Shown here: one piece after another, positions 33,101 through 44,460 of the stretch
Layout: every line of letters begins with the position of its first letter
How positions within the stretch are numbered: the stretch's first letter is position 1
Source: Ligula intestinalis
Taxonomy: Eukaryota > Platyhelminthes > Cestoda > Diphyllobothriidea > Diphyllobothriidae
Direction of reading: 5' to 3'
Assembly (NCBI GenBank): GCA_036362985.1
Contig: JAYGXS010000004.1
Span: 30,453,818-30,517,817 of the forward strand
DNA length: 64,000 nt
Notes under the pieces: generated by a model
Databases searched by the model: none
What the model was told of the DNA's origin: nothing
What the model saw: the letters and a program-made list of their open reading frames with translations, nothing else
Program-made: the position numbers and the translations under genes

Positions 33101-33706
33101 CAAACCTGCATAAGATTGTATACACGCACATCTATTTCTCTACAGCACGCAGCACGGGCAACAGAATTGGTAGAAAAACTGTTTTTACACTTGAACTTTA
33201 CATCATATTAAGAGAATCCTTAGTCACAATGAACAGAGGGAGTAATTGCTTGAGTAATTATGAAAATGTAAGCGGTGGCAATTACCAACAGAAAGAGGGC
33301 CGCAAAGGCTCTTTCCTTCCAATTCGGACACTTCCTTTAAATGTTCTATGCGCCTTTTACAAGCCGCCACGAGCTCCACTTCTTCAGAAAAATATTCATC
33401 AGCCTAAAATAACAGTGCCAAGCAACAACATACTTTTCTCTTGAAACCACACACTTCGTTCAATACATTGTCTATAAAAGTCGTTGCCTTTCCAAAACCA
33501 TCCAGAGCATCTAATGTTTCGAGAGAACGCGTAAACCTAGCATTTGCTTTTTCTAGTTCCTTGTGGTTCTTCCGATACTTGCGGTTAAGGAGCTCGTAAC
33601 CCGCCTAATGAATATGACTTAATAGAATATTCTAAGTTACACGAATCCCAACGAATTCCGTAAGTTCCAAGTCGCTACACGTACGGCCACCACTGTTGCT
33701 GGTCAT
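25587..33706 (-). CDS. MAEA: MAEA / GID9 homologue, GID-CTLH E3 ubiquitin ligase subunit (3' exon not located)
   Basis: MAEA pairs with RMND5 to form the catalytic RING core of the GID/CTLH ubiquitin ligase. Eight exons: 33706-33641 (ATG), 33604-33434, 33403-33286, 32562-32195, 32043-31967, 31097-30980, 30581-30451 and 25776-25587. All borders are GT/AG and all phases agree, giving 413 codons; human MAEA is about 396 aa. The second exon has YELLNRKYRKNHKELEKANA (N-terminal coiled coil), the third CKRRIEHLKE as in human. Exon 4 holds the LisH (RFHRLLADHLFCLGHYRSAL) and the start of CTLH, exons 5-7 the rest of CTLH and the CRA region (TPFSLAVKAGITAIKT), and exon 8 the unusual RING (CVVCHPL, then NPPMALPNGYVYS). 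The final 25-35 residues should follow the donor at 25586 but were not identified with confidence. The 4.7-kb last intron holds an RTE fragment. Confidence 0.9.
26040..29400. other. Large intron of MAEA, mostly unannotated
   Basis: Within the 25777-30450 intron. Apart from the CAT microsatellite at 27136 and the RTE fragment from 29.4 kb, I found no recognisable element. Short open frames here lack family motifs. Confidence 0.4.
27136..27183 (+). repeat. (CAT)16 microsatellite
   Basis: Sixteen uninterrupted CAT units in the large MAEA intron. Long runs of Met or Asp in translated frames here are artefacts of this tract. Confidence 0.98.
29425..30331 (+). mobile_element. RTE-like LINE, 3' end of reverse transcriptase (decayed)
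   Basis: The first frame (29425-29916) has the RT catalytic YADDIALL, then STGLSINTGKTKV and FKYFDARF (normally FKYLGS). After a break, frames at 29930-30300 give RLRWFGHVLRH, LSLTDLDLKPLPNWKRRRG and a C-terminal VVFGPSFSSAGEE-type segment. The YADD plus WFGHVLR order is typical of RTE-clade LINEs. Frameshifts and stops show it is dead, and the 5' part is missing. It sits in the MAEA intron, antisense to the gene. Confidence 0.75.
31098..31966 (-). other. MAEA intron between exons 5 and 6
   Basis: 869-nt intron flanked by CA/GTGAGT and TTATTTACAG. AT-rich, with no recognised repeat. Confidence 0.6.
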
Positions 33707-33709
33707 TTC

Positions 33710-35475
33710 TACTCGACTTAAACTTCTGAGATCATAGGCTAAAACGGCGAAACCGGTAACTAATTCAAGTTAACTCGAAGTTACGAGGCGTGGAAATACG
33801 CAGTATTAGCAGGCATAGATTCCAGGTTTCTAGACTAAGTCATTTCTATTCGCAGCACACTGTCTCCGTATAAGTCCGAACAGAATACTTAAACCTTATT
33901 AATACCTGCAGAAGTGCAAGATAGGACTAACTTAGCAGCAGCGTGGGTGCCATAAAACAGATCGAGGACGAATTAACAAACATGCCGTTGTAAAATGTTC
34001 AAAGGGATGAAATACAAGCTTATTTCAGTATAATTCAGTATATATGCAGTTTATACAGTTTAAAATCGAAAACAATTTTGTTGCAGATAAAGAATTTAAA
34101 TAATTCAGAAGACTGTCAACAAATTATCTGGTTCGCTCGCATTTTAAGCTCCGCGTGTGCCTCGAGTGTTACAATCGTTGATCACAAATACAATTTTTCA
34201 GTCCATGCATTTAAACCCTCGCGAAAAACTTTGTCTCTATAATTAACCTCTTAGATAACTGTTCAAGGGCATAATATCTCTGCCAATAACCATCATCGGA
34301 AGCCCATTCTGGCTATCCGGATTTCGATACATCATGTCTATTGTGGACCTGTACCGAAGTTTTGGACTAAAAAATCCTTAAAATAATCGCCTCTACACAG
34401 TTTTACGGTCGAAAATGATAGCGGGTGCCCTTGCGGTGACCATGGTTCCCTGAAGTGTGTCATTGTCCCAGACCACTACTCTGCTCCACATCTCCAGGAT
34501 TTTCCGTGTTTTTGAATATTAACCTACACATATTGCCGGCTTACGGCCATTAAAACTTAATGAACTTATGCATGTACAGTCGAGTTTTAAAAAATACCCT
34601 AATATACATACAAAATGGACTATATGCCTGCATAAGTTTTGCAGGATCACTTTTAGAGCAGATATGTAGTGGTGCGAGCCATATACTTTGAAATCATGAA
34701 GTTAAGGTCATGGATGTCCGAGATAGTCCTGTGGTGGGAATAATCGGTTATCGAAAATTAAGTCATCAACCTGCTGTTTGAATACGACACTAGTATCCGA
34801 CGCCATTTTTTAGCTTGGAAAGGAGGTCCACGGTCAAGCCACCTGTTGACTGAAGGAAAACATACGAAGGCCTCAATGTGCTCATTTACGTTCGACTTTG
34901 TACGGGTGTCCACGCTGGTGAGTGATTTTTGTATACCCAACAAAATCTTTAGTTTTCAGCGAACAGGAATGTCTGTAAATAAAACGGACTGTTTATTGCA
35001 TTTTGCAATTCATTTGTCTATAGGATAGAGGAACCAAGTTAGGCTTAATAAATCTTCAAGGATAAGACAGACTTCTAAGACCTGACAAAATTTTACAGTG
35101 CGTCTTTGCACCTGCTCAGTGGGATCATTGTCTTTCTTCATCCAGGACATCTAAGCTGACCTTCCGCATTCCAAATGCAGTCTAACGAGTGAACTGAAGA
35201 TCAGCGCAATCAGTTCAAGTGGAAACCCTGTGGAAGCATGCCTGCTCCAATACATGATGCTCGTCGGCTTTGGGTGGACTTATTTTGAGGACCAGAGGGC
35301 AGTCAGTTTGAATTCGTCAAAATACTGAGGTCTTTATGTGTATTTGCTTCCTCTACTGGAATCCCCTTCAGACAATGCTGGAGTTAGAGGAAACGTCTCC
35401 GCATAGATTCCAAACGTAGGACTAAACATCTGGATATATTTAATTTCAGGAGCCATGTGCTGGACCACACTATCA
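33710..35475. other. Upstream flank of MAEA
   Basis: AT-rich DNA upstream of the MAEA start. No TATA or CpG-rich promoter is obvious, and no exon or element was recognised. Confidence 0.35.
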
Positions 35476-35479
35476 GTTT

Positions 35480-36080
35480 ATCCAGGTTTTCCTTTATTTT
35501 TTTGCGCCGCCCACAGATTTAATGATTTTGTTAACGATAATAGCAGCTGCAAGCACGATACAGTCCAGACACTCTACGAAGCCGTTTATATAAAGGAGGA
35601 ACACATGATGACCTAAGTCTGATCGCTGTAGAACACCGCTCTCTACTAATACTCATTCAGATTCTGAGCTTCCAACAATTAGCTGTTTCAGCCTAGAATT
35701 TCCGAAAAGGCTGCGTGCATTTCAAATTCTACTTCAACTTCAGACCTCCAAGGGATTTCAAATTTCATCGAGATCAAGGCTATAAGACGATTGCACAGAT
35801 TTTCAAGACTAAGAATTCACTTCAGGTGATCAATATCATCCCTATCGGAACTCTCCAACAGGAAACAGCTGACTCTTGCAGAATTTAGGATCATATCCTT
35901 CTCTGTTTATACTGCTTATTCACCCGGGAAGACTATTCCGCCGCCGATCGATACAGCTGGAACTACAACAGAGACTGAGTCTTTCTTGGTAACAGTCGAT
36001 CTGCTTTATATTTTGGCATATAACTTTATAAGCGGTTATCGTTACTCTGATCTGGTATGGAACGAGAATAAATCTTTAGG
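35480..36080 (-). mobile_element. Decayed LINE reverse transcriptase fragment
   Basis: The minus strand around 35650-35500 reads SDLGHHVFLLYINGFVECLD, a decayed form of the GSVLGPLLFLLYIND motif of CR1/jockey-type RTs. Frames are broken by stops, and the following catalytic FADD is unrecognisable (LAAAIIV). Limits are approximate. Confidence 0.5.
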
Positions 36081-36095
36081 GCATCAAACAAAAAA

Positions 36096-36170
36096 CCACG
36101 GGAGGGATTCGAACGCACTATCCGTGGATCACGACAGTTGCTAAAACCCACTGGACTACCATCTTATGGA
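36096..36170 (-). repeat. tRNA-derived SINE or tRNA pseudogene
   Basis: The minus strand carries an A-box-like TGGTAGTCCAGTGG (36148-36161) and a canonical B box GTTCGAATCCC (36104-36114), with TCCACGG/CCGTGG-type pairing around the B box. The tRNA arms are incomplete, so a SINE head is preferred. Confidence 0.5.
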
Positions 36171-36379
36171 CCACCTTCCGATATAATTGATAAAAGCAAC
36201 AAAATGACCAAGTATACGTGAACGATGGCCATTTTGCTATACGTTCACCTTCTGCTATGTGAACAAGAAGCTTATCAGCTCTAAAGCATGTAACATACGA
36301 GGATGAATGTGGTGCTGCGTGTTCAACCCTCCTTCAGAAAGTCTTACAATTCGGTTAATGACATGAAGCTATCAATCAA

Positions 36380-37480
36380 ATCAGGCATTTATACACCAAA
36401 ACCCAGGAAAGACCAACGCAAAGAAAAATAAGAAGGGTTCCAAACCCCAAAAACGAATCCTTCAGCAACAGATGCGAACATCGATATCGACGAAGAGTCG
36501 AAATTCACCGTAAAGCACATGAACCCGGGCGTTGAACCTTCTTCGTCGGACGAACAACCTGACGACCTTACCATATGACTACCAGATGACGACATGCAGA
36601 GTGCACATTTTACTTGATTAAGCAAAATTAATAGCCAAATGGACATCAACGATGAGCAACATAAGCAGAATCCTATAGCGACATCTGTGAGTATCTGCGA
36701 ATCTGAGAGTCTGCCCCCCCTATTCCAGCCCATGAGGCAATGCAACCAGGCCCTCGAGTGAATCGTAGAAACTGCATAGTCATAAAAAGCATGACTTAAA
36801 CTACTTCCAACACCCCGGATTTAAGAATACAAGAAGACAGGGAATTCTTTTACAAGCATCTGAAATTCCTCCTGAAGGATGAGGAAAAAATCGAAGTTCT
36901 TAATGCGTTCCAAATGGGCCAAATAACGGAATTAAAAGTTAAATATCACCAACCAAGACCGTTGAAGGTTTTCCTGAAGAGTGAGGTTGAGGCCCTGCTA
37001 TTGTTGAGCAGGAAACCAAGACTCAGATTCGCCCACCCAACGGTTTTCTCAGCTTGATTTGAGATTGCTCAAAGTAGAACTCTTTAGAAGGTGCGAACTT
37101 TGTGATAAATATCTCAGAATAGTGAACAGATAAATCGTGCATGTCCAGATGTCACTTCTCTGGAGAAAGCCTAGTGGGAAAGACAACAGTCCGTCTCTAT
37201 CAGCACCGACAGCCTTCTGCATGCAGTCTCATGCAAGAGGCAAACGCTTGCATAACGTGGTAACTAAATCTAAATTAAGCTTTCTGTATACAAAGTCTTC
37301 CTTCAAAAATCGCCGAACTAAAGGCATTATTTTCCGACCGGAAACCTGGTGTTGTTGCCACTACGGAAACGTGGCTTAAAACAGAAATTGCAGATTTCGA
37401 TAAAAGGATACCAGCTTTTCCCACTCGGATATTCATAATGATCGCAGTGTTCAGCAAACGCCCTCTCTAGCTAAACTCTT
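36380..37480 (+). mobile_element. Decayed LINE, ORF1-like and endonuclease start
   Basis: The plus strand has a polar, acidic frame with stops (SSSDEQPDD near 36540) like a LINE ORF1. From 37250 it reads VVTKSKLSFLYTKS and pieces matching ERKPDVVAITETWLKAEI of the LINE at 39.7 kb, interrupted by frameshifts. So it is the same family, older. A minus-strand open frame over 36389-36745 is judged spurious. Confidence 0.6.
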
Positions 37481-37559
37481 TGAAAGCCAATTGCCAAAAT
37501 ACAGATTTTTGCATGAACAATAACATTCTCAGGTCCTCACAACATGGCTTTTTTACCGG

Positions 37560-38720
37560 ATTGATCATGTGAAACATGCTGCATGTCTTTTCTAAACCTA
37601 CTTTCTTCTCTTCATAATGATCATTTATCTGTGGTTGTTATCTATTTTAATCTTATTAAAGCATTTGATAATGTACCTCATAGGCACTTTCTTGTCAAAC
37701 TAGAAGCAATAGCATTTCTTAGTCCTCTTACTGACTTTAGCATATCTAATCTTTCTAATCGGAAAAAAAAGGGCTGGTGGGATCCTCCTACTCTACTGCT
37801 AGCGCCATTTTGAGTGGTGTTCTTCAAGGGGCCATGCTAGGTCCTCTGTTGTTCTTGTTTTATATAAATGATATTTCATTGAGTGCTAAACTCTCTCAAT
37901 CTCATATTGATGCTGATGATCTTAAGTGTGTTTATTCTTTCTCTTACTCTACGGCCGCGCGATGCTTCGAACAAATTCATTCAGTTATAAACGCACTTTC
38001 TGTGTGGAGCTCCATATGGCAGATGGAGTTCTCACCTTCTTAGTGCCGATACATGTGCTTTGAGCCTGAAAGACTGCCACAACATATTATTTTTCAAGTG
38101 TGCCCAATGACTGAGTGCTCCAACATCAAAGACTTTGGTTTAATCTACGCCAACAAATTAGATCTTTTGCTTCAGGCCGACAGAATTACGACCAAAGCTG
38201 CACAGATTTGCGGTTTTATTGATTATAATTTCTATCTTTCTGAAATAAAGTTGAAACTTTATCGCATGTTTGTGCTTCCCATCTTAAAATACTGCTGCCC
38301 ATTCTTCGTTCTGATGATCAAAGTTAGCTTTTCATATTTGAAAGTGTCCCAGGCCATTTCACAAAAAGTAGCTTTATCCGAAATTTTCCAATACTTTTTA
38401 CTCAAATAGATGTCAATAAATGAAACTAAGATTTCTTTGGGTCAGGAGATTGGAAGCGGGATTTGTCTCCTTTTTATCCTTAATAATAGCACAAATCATC
38501 CAAAACTTTCCGTCATTAGCCCCGTCAGCCGTTCCTACAACCTAAGAAACTCCGCACATATTATATTCCTTCCTGCATCCTCCTCATCGAAACGCTCTTT
38601 GTTTTTTGCTGCCAGATATAGCTTTCTTTGGAATAATTTGCCAATTGAAACTTGGTCGTTAATTAGAATGTCTGCTTTCAAGCGGAGACTGCACATTTAT
38701 GTTTTCACTATACCAACGTA
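37560..38720 (+). mobile_element. Decayed CR1/jockey-like LINE, reverse transcriptase
   Basis: Consecutive frames give KAFDNVPHRHFLVKLE, LSGVLQGAMLGPLLFLFYIN, DADDLKCV (FADD changed to DADD) and a C-terminal SRSYNLRNS-type segment with RYSFLWNNLPIE. This is the RT to 3' end of an AT-rich LINE from a lineage other than the 39.7-kb one. At least three frame breaks are seen, and the endonuclease from 36.4-37.5 kb is not clearly joined to it. Confidence 0.7.
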
Positions 38721-38980
38721 GACAATGACAACGTAGTATAGCTATTTCGGGCTGTTGATGCTCGTCAGCTACGTGCAGCCAGCTCTAGTTTAGCAACTGA
38801 AATTGTCGCCACATCCTGAGAGATAGATCGGTGTTCAAACCAATACAACTGCACATTTATCTTAACACTGATTCTTTTAACTTTATATTCTCCTCATCTT
38901 TTCCGAGCAGCTTTCTCCATGACTCCGAGAAAGGATCATTGGGAATTTAGGAGGTCCTCTTGAAACTATCTGTCTCGGCC

Positions 38981-39008
38981 TCGCGCCCCTCGCGCCCCTC
39001 GCGTCCCC
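38981..39008 (+). repeat. GC-rich minisatellite
   Basis: Three units of the octamer-like CTCGCGCC/CCTCGCG type in otherwise AT-rich DNA. Confidence 0.6.
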
Positions 39009-41716
39009 CGGGAACCTAGATATCTGCATTAGCCACCGCTCAATCAAACGAAGGCACGTGGACGTACTCAGTCTAAACTGCTGCCACTTCGTTGGCCACT
39101 GACCATCATCAGAATTCCTACTCCTATTTATACTCTAATACTCTGACTTACCTTCGTAACCAGTTTTTTTCTCTTACACGCTTTTGGAAAATGGATGCCC
39201 CTTGAACTCTGCCTCCATTTTCGCTGTAAGATTTTGTTAACTGATTATTTTTAACTGCCTATATATTCAAGTTCACCATTAACTAAAACCATCGACAAAT
39301 ATTGCGCTAAAAGGACAATTTCTGTTGACATAATTAAACATTTTTATGTTTACCTGCGCACATGATCAAATTCGTTTTTTGCATTTTTTTACGAAACCAA
39401 TTTTGTATCGATAGTGCCTTTCTAGCGCTTACAAATATAAATTACAAATAACAAACTGGATGACCCTGGTCTGTCACTTTTATCCATTTCTCCAGCGAGT
39501 GAAAGTGACGTTAAAGAGATGAGGGTCCATAGTTAGCTTAAAATGCAGTGAACGCGCATTAAAACAAACGTATAAAGCGGAATGTCCTTAAGTAAGCAAA
39601 TTTCGCGATGACTTTTCAACTGCTACCCGTCCTTGCATGGGATAGATAGCGAATGTAGTAGACAACATTTTGAATTTGCACAGAATGCGCTACACTTTTT
39701 CTCCTGATAAAAAGCGCTATAAACTGCATAAAGTGGTGAATAAGTCTAAATTGAGCTTTCTTTACACTAATGCCCAAAGTCTTCCCTCAAAAATGGATGA
39801 ACTCAAGGCAGTACTTTTGGAGCGGAAACCTGATGTAGTTGCCATAACGGAAACATGGCTAAAAGCAGAAATCGTGGATGCGGAGATTTCGATTCCAGCA
39901 TACCAGCTTTTCCGCAAAGACCGCCAAAACCGACAAGGAGGTGGGGTTGTCGTGTATGTCAGAACTGAAATCTCTGTTGTATAAATAGAAAAACACTCTA
40001 GCTCTGGAGTATGAGTCCGTCTGGTTAAAGATCAAGAAGGCGAATTAACATAACCTTGAATTCCTGGCCATATACCGGCCACCAAATATTTTGAGTGGAG
40101 CCGACGACTCGCTCCTTGGTCTGGTGAAAGAAGCTGCTAGCCACCAGGAGGTTCTCATCGTTGGTGACTTCAACGCCCCTGCAATTGAATGGAACAACCT
40201 GAGAGTTGAGGCGGCGTCAACTTCCTTTAGTTCCAAATTAATGGATCTCACGCTTGACCTGTCTCTATTTCAGAACGTTAAGGGCATAACCAGATTTCGA
40301 GAAAACCAGCGGGCTACTTTTTTGGATCTCATTTTCACGAAGGATTCGTCCTACATAGATGAAGTTCATTCAAGTGCTCCGCTCGGTAAGAGTGATCATA
40401 CGACGCTAATGTGGGATTACTCACTCCATACTCAACGGCTGAGGAAAACGGAGGACCAGCCAAACATTTGGAAGGCAGATTTCAATTCAATGAAGAATGC
40501 ACTATCGACCGTGAATTGGGACTGCCTACTCAAGGGGGATCCGGAGGAGGATTGGAGATCACTCAAGAGGGTTGCATTAGATCTGCTTAAGCGCTTTTGT
40601 CCTGTCAAGGTACACAAGACGACTAGTCGTCCTGCCTGGTTTACGAGAGACCTTAACAAGCAACTGAAGAAGAAGAAGAATAGGAAATGGAAGTTATTCA
40701 GGAAAACTGGGTCGCCAGTAAACCTCGAGGAATTTCGACGCCAAACAAATGCAGTAAAAAATCAATTCGCCAGGCCAGGAAAAACTATGAATCAAGAATC
40801 CTCCAACAGGCCGAAGAAAAGTCCAAAATTCTATTCCGCTATATTAACAGTAGATTAAAAAACAAGGATCCTGTCGCAGTACTTAAGAATGATGATGGCG
40901 GAGAAGTCGTTGAAAATGACGAGAAAGCCGAGTACTGTAGCCGGTTCTTTGCCTCGGTATTCACTAGGGAAACCGAGCGTCATTTTGATGATGCCAACAG
41001 TGCTGTTGCAAACGCCGGTCCAGCACTTCATTCTCTACTATTTCCAACATCTGTAGTTGAGAGGGAGCTGCGGAGCCTCAAAGAAGCAAATTTATCCGGT
41101 CCAGACAATATACCAGCCAAGTTCTTGAAAGAATTGGCAAGCGAACTCTCAGAGCCCCTAGCACATATCTTTCGTTCTTCATTTGAACTAGGAAAACTGC
41201 CATCTGAATGGAAAATGGCAAATATTTACCCGATATACAAGGGCGGAGCCCGAACGAAGGTCAACAATTACCGGCCCGTCAGCCTAACTTGCATTTGCTG
41301 TAAGGTGATGGAAACGATAATTAAGAAGACGACAATGGAGTTCTTGGAGGAGAACAACCTACTGTCAGGGCTCCAACACGGCTTCAGAAAGAACCATTTT
41401 TGCCTTTCCAGCCTTCTACTCTCCACTGAGCAGTGGACTCACGCACTAGATGAAAATGGTAAGGTTGACGTCATCTATGCCGACTTCAAGAAGGCATTCG
41501 ACAGCGTCCCACATAAGCGTCTAATGTATAAATTGTCAGAAATTGGCATAAGAGGAAACCTCCTGGCATGGATCACAGATTTTCTCACAGGGCGATCGCA
41601 AACTGTGTGCATCGGTGACTCAACGTCAAACCCCTACATCTGTTCTGAGTGGCGTCCCCCAAGGCTCTGTCTTAGGGCCACCGCTCTTCCTTATCTATAT
41701 CAACGACTGTGTCAAC

Positions 41717-41864
41717 GACCTGGGTTGCAGCGCTATCATGTTTGCCGACGACGTCAAACTCTGGAGAGCCATCAGGTCTGACGCCGATAGGACCTGGGTT
41801 GCAGCGCTTTCATGTTTGCCGACGACGTCAAACTCTGGAGAGCCATCAGGTCTGACGCCGATAG
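41717..41864 (+). repeat. 74-bp tandem duplication inside the RT gene
   Basis: Units 41717-41790 and 41791-41864 differ by one base (CGCTATCATG versus CGCTTTCATG). Each carries the FADD codons. 74 is not a multiple of three, so this alone shifts the reading frame. Confidence 0.95.
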
Positions 41865-42182
41865 GAAAGCGCTTCAAGAGAGCCTCAATCGACTTAGCTG
41901 CTGGTCTGCTCGTTGGCTTTTAAACTTCAACATTATCAAGTGTGTGGTTTTAAGTCTCCGTACTAGAAGGACTGATGAGGAGAACGATTCCTTCCAATAC
42001 CTCCTCGATGGGCACCAACTTTCAAATGTGAACGAACAAAAGGATCTCGGTGTTCTAATAAATTCCTCACTTAAACCATCTACTCAGTGTGTAAAGGCAG
42101 CTAAACGCGCGACACAGGTGCTGTTTGCGATTAGGCGGGGATTCGTCAACATTGACAAGGAGCTCTTCAGGAAAACCTACGG

Positions 42183-42998
42183 ATACCCCAACAGCTTCAT
42201 CCACCGATGCGTCCGAACGCGCCCACGGGGAACAAAAGAAAGGGGACCACCAACGCTCTGGCACGCTCTGCCGTACATTAAAAACGTGTCAGAAGCAACC
42301 GAGCGTATCGCTGCAGAGCTCGGCGTGGATATTGCTCATCGCCCGGCAGCTACCATGCGTGCACGAGTCATGCAAATAAAAGACCCGTTGGATGTAGGTG
42401 AGCAGTCTGGCGTCATTTATCAAGTGCCATGTCGCGATTGTTCTTGCCATTATACAGGGCAGACCGGGCGGCGACTTAGCTCAAGAATAACGGAGCACAA
42501 ACGGGCAGTGCGGAAAGGCGACCCACAATCCCAGATCGCTACCCACACTCTGGAGGAAGGCCACGCATTTGACTTCTCGAACACACGGATAATGGCACGG
42601 GCCGGTAATAGGACGGGACGCGAACTGCTGGAGGCCTGGATATCAGATTCTAACTCCATAAACAGGCATGTGGATATACCGCCCTGTTATTTTGCCATCC
42701 GTGCCCGTGAACAGAAACCAGGGCCCAGTTCCTCTACAAGCACGCAGACCACTACCTCAAGGTCACATGCCGTTACTCCAGGGACACGCTTCGGAGACGC
42801 GATAAGATAGGGTGAGAATGGAATTGGCGTGGACAAAGACCAATCAATAATTGCCACCACCACCCCCTCCCTTACCAACCCCATTTATGCGTAGCTGACG
42901 CTTGCTTCTCTCATTTACTCTGACGATGGCTTCTCGTGTAGAGCCGAAAGCTCAGAATAAAACTATCGTTCCAGAGATCGCGTCTTCGTCTTCTTTAC
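42183..42998 (+). mobile_element. 5'-truncated Penelope-like element nested in the LINE
   Basis: Encodes the end of a PLE RT (LGVDIAHRPAATMRARVM) and the GIY-YIG domain (SGVIYQVPCRDC, CHYTGQTGRRLSSRITEHKR, GRELLEAWISDSNSINRH). The frame is open from the LINE sequence through to 42810. The tail holds a hammerhead-like core (CTGACGA at 42920, GAAA at 42946) and ends at 42998. It is flanked by the 11-bp duplication AAACCTACGGA (42173-42183 and 42999-43009). Without it, the LINE frame reads KTYGAFVRSHLEYAVQ continuously. Confidence 0.9.
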
Positions 42999-43979
42999 AA
43001 ACCTACGGAGCGTTTGTTCGGTCCCACTTGGAGTATGCTGTCCAGGCCTGACGTCCGTGGTTCAAGAAGGATTACCAGCACCTGGAACGAGTGCAGGCGA
43101 GGGCTACGAAGATGGTCAAGAATCTTAGTCATCTGCCTTATGAAGACAGACTGACCGAACTTGATCTTTTCCCTCTCAATTATAGGCAACTCCGCGGGGA
43201 CCTCATACAAACCTACCGTATTGTTAGAGAATAAGACTGCGCCCTAGAATTGGATGATTTCTTCGAATTGGCTCGGACTGACCATCTGCGAGGTCATCCT
43301 TTTAAACTACAGAGGAAACCGGCCCGTATCGACGTTCGACGAAACGCCTTCTCTCAGAGGATCATTGGAGCGTGGAACGGACTCCCGGAAGATGTGGTCC
43401 TCTCAGATACTGTTGACATTTTTAAACACAAACTTGATTCTCATTTGCTGAGAAACTGTGGCAGATATAATGAACAAAGTATTAGTAGCAGCACCTTGCA
43501 ACTGGCTCATACTTATCGCTGATGTTAAGCCTACATTTGTACATTTTTATTATGTACTATTGTTACGGTGGACCTATTATGCGATTTTGGTTATGAATAG
43601 GGAGCTCAAGGGCGAAAGCCTTCTTCCCTTAATATAGTGACTGACATAGTGACTGACTTAAACTATCATCAGAAACGAACTGCATGGTTTTTCTCCTGAA
43701 AAAAGGATCCTTGTCATTGTCAGCTAGATTTAATTCTTTATATTTCTCTTAATCTTGCCTGTAAACTGACAATAAATTTATCAAAAATGGTATCGGTTAA
43801 ACAACACTCCTAAAAAGTGGTATTGTTATTAGTGTTTGTCAGTAACTGCGGTTCTTCAAGAGGAAAAACTACAGCCACTGTAATGATTGAAGTTCGGAAC
43901 AGGTAAAGGTGGGCCCAAGTGCACTGCGTTTTCAGTCTCGCGTGTGAATGCTTTTAAAACGGCCATCATCACCCGTTTT

Positions 43980-44460
43980 TGCTTCGTTGAGTTTCAGTTT
44001 ATAACTTTCGGACTGTGCAACGCATCCTAGACCTTCTAGAGACAGAATGTTTTGCGACCTACCGTTTGTCTATGTGTAGATGGGCGACGCTTGGTAGCCA
44101 CCTTCACAACTGCCGAACAAGAGGAACATCCCACAACTTGGTCTGACTGCCTTCGACAATTCGGCATAGTTCTCAAGTCATCAAGGTGCATTTTCAGCAC
44201 TTTCTGCTGCGGGTTCCTCGGACACCTAGTTGACACTAACGGTATCCATGCTCCCCCTTCAAAGTTTATTATCATCCGCGAATTCCAGCGCGACACTTCC
44301 GAAAGTCAACAGCAACGCTTTCTTTACCTGGCGAGTTTCTACCACCGGTTTCTCTCTAACTGTTCTGACACTACTCTGCCTACATTTGCTCCCCCCCTCC
44401 TCAAATACGGCGCCTGGATCGACGTCTTGCTTTGGCAACTTTTGCTGGCGTATGCCTAGG
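43980..44460 (+). mobile_element. Ty3/gypsy reverse transcriptase fragment (decayed)
   Basis: Pieces match the gypsy RT: FGLCNA near 44008, VCLCVDGRRLVA where YVDDLLVA is expected, then RQFGIVLKSSRCIF, GFLGHLVDTNGI and FYHRFLSNC. Catalytic aspartates are partly lost and frames are broken. No LTR, protease or integrase is present. Confidence 0.75.

Larger units (their letters stand above)
39670..43660 (+). mobile_element. CR1/jockey-like LINE, endonuclease plus reverse transcriptase, nearly full length
   Basis: Endonuclease: SFLYTNAQSLPSKMDELKAV, ITETWL and, after a break at 39982-40060, VGDFNAPAIEW and SDHTTL. RT (40687-41781 and on): [68 protein letters not shown] and FADDVKLW. The 3' part after an inserted PLE reads SHLEYAVQA, then ARATKM and NGLPEDVV. 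The tail at 43637-43660 repeats ATAGTGACTGAC. Damage: a stop in the endonuclease, frameshifts near 40800 and 41630, a 74-bp duplication at the catalytic motif, and a TGA in the 3' part. ORF1 is absent, so the copy is 5'-truncated. Confidence 0.85.

Noticed and set aside
36096..36170. Functional tRNA gene
   Set aside because: A and B boxes are present but the arms do not form a complete cloverleaf.
36389..36745. 118-codon minus-strand frame
   Set aside because: Antisense to a polar LINE ORF1-like region on the plus strand; the minus-strand peptide is Cys/Ser-rich without motifs.
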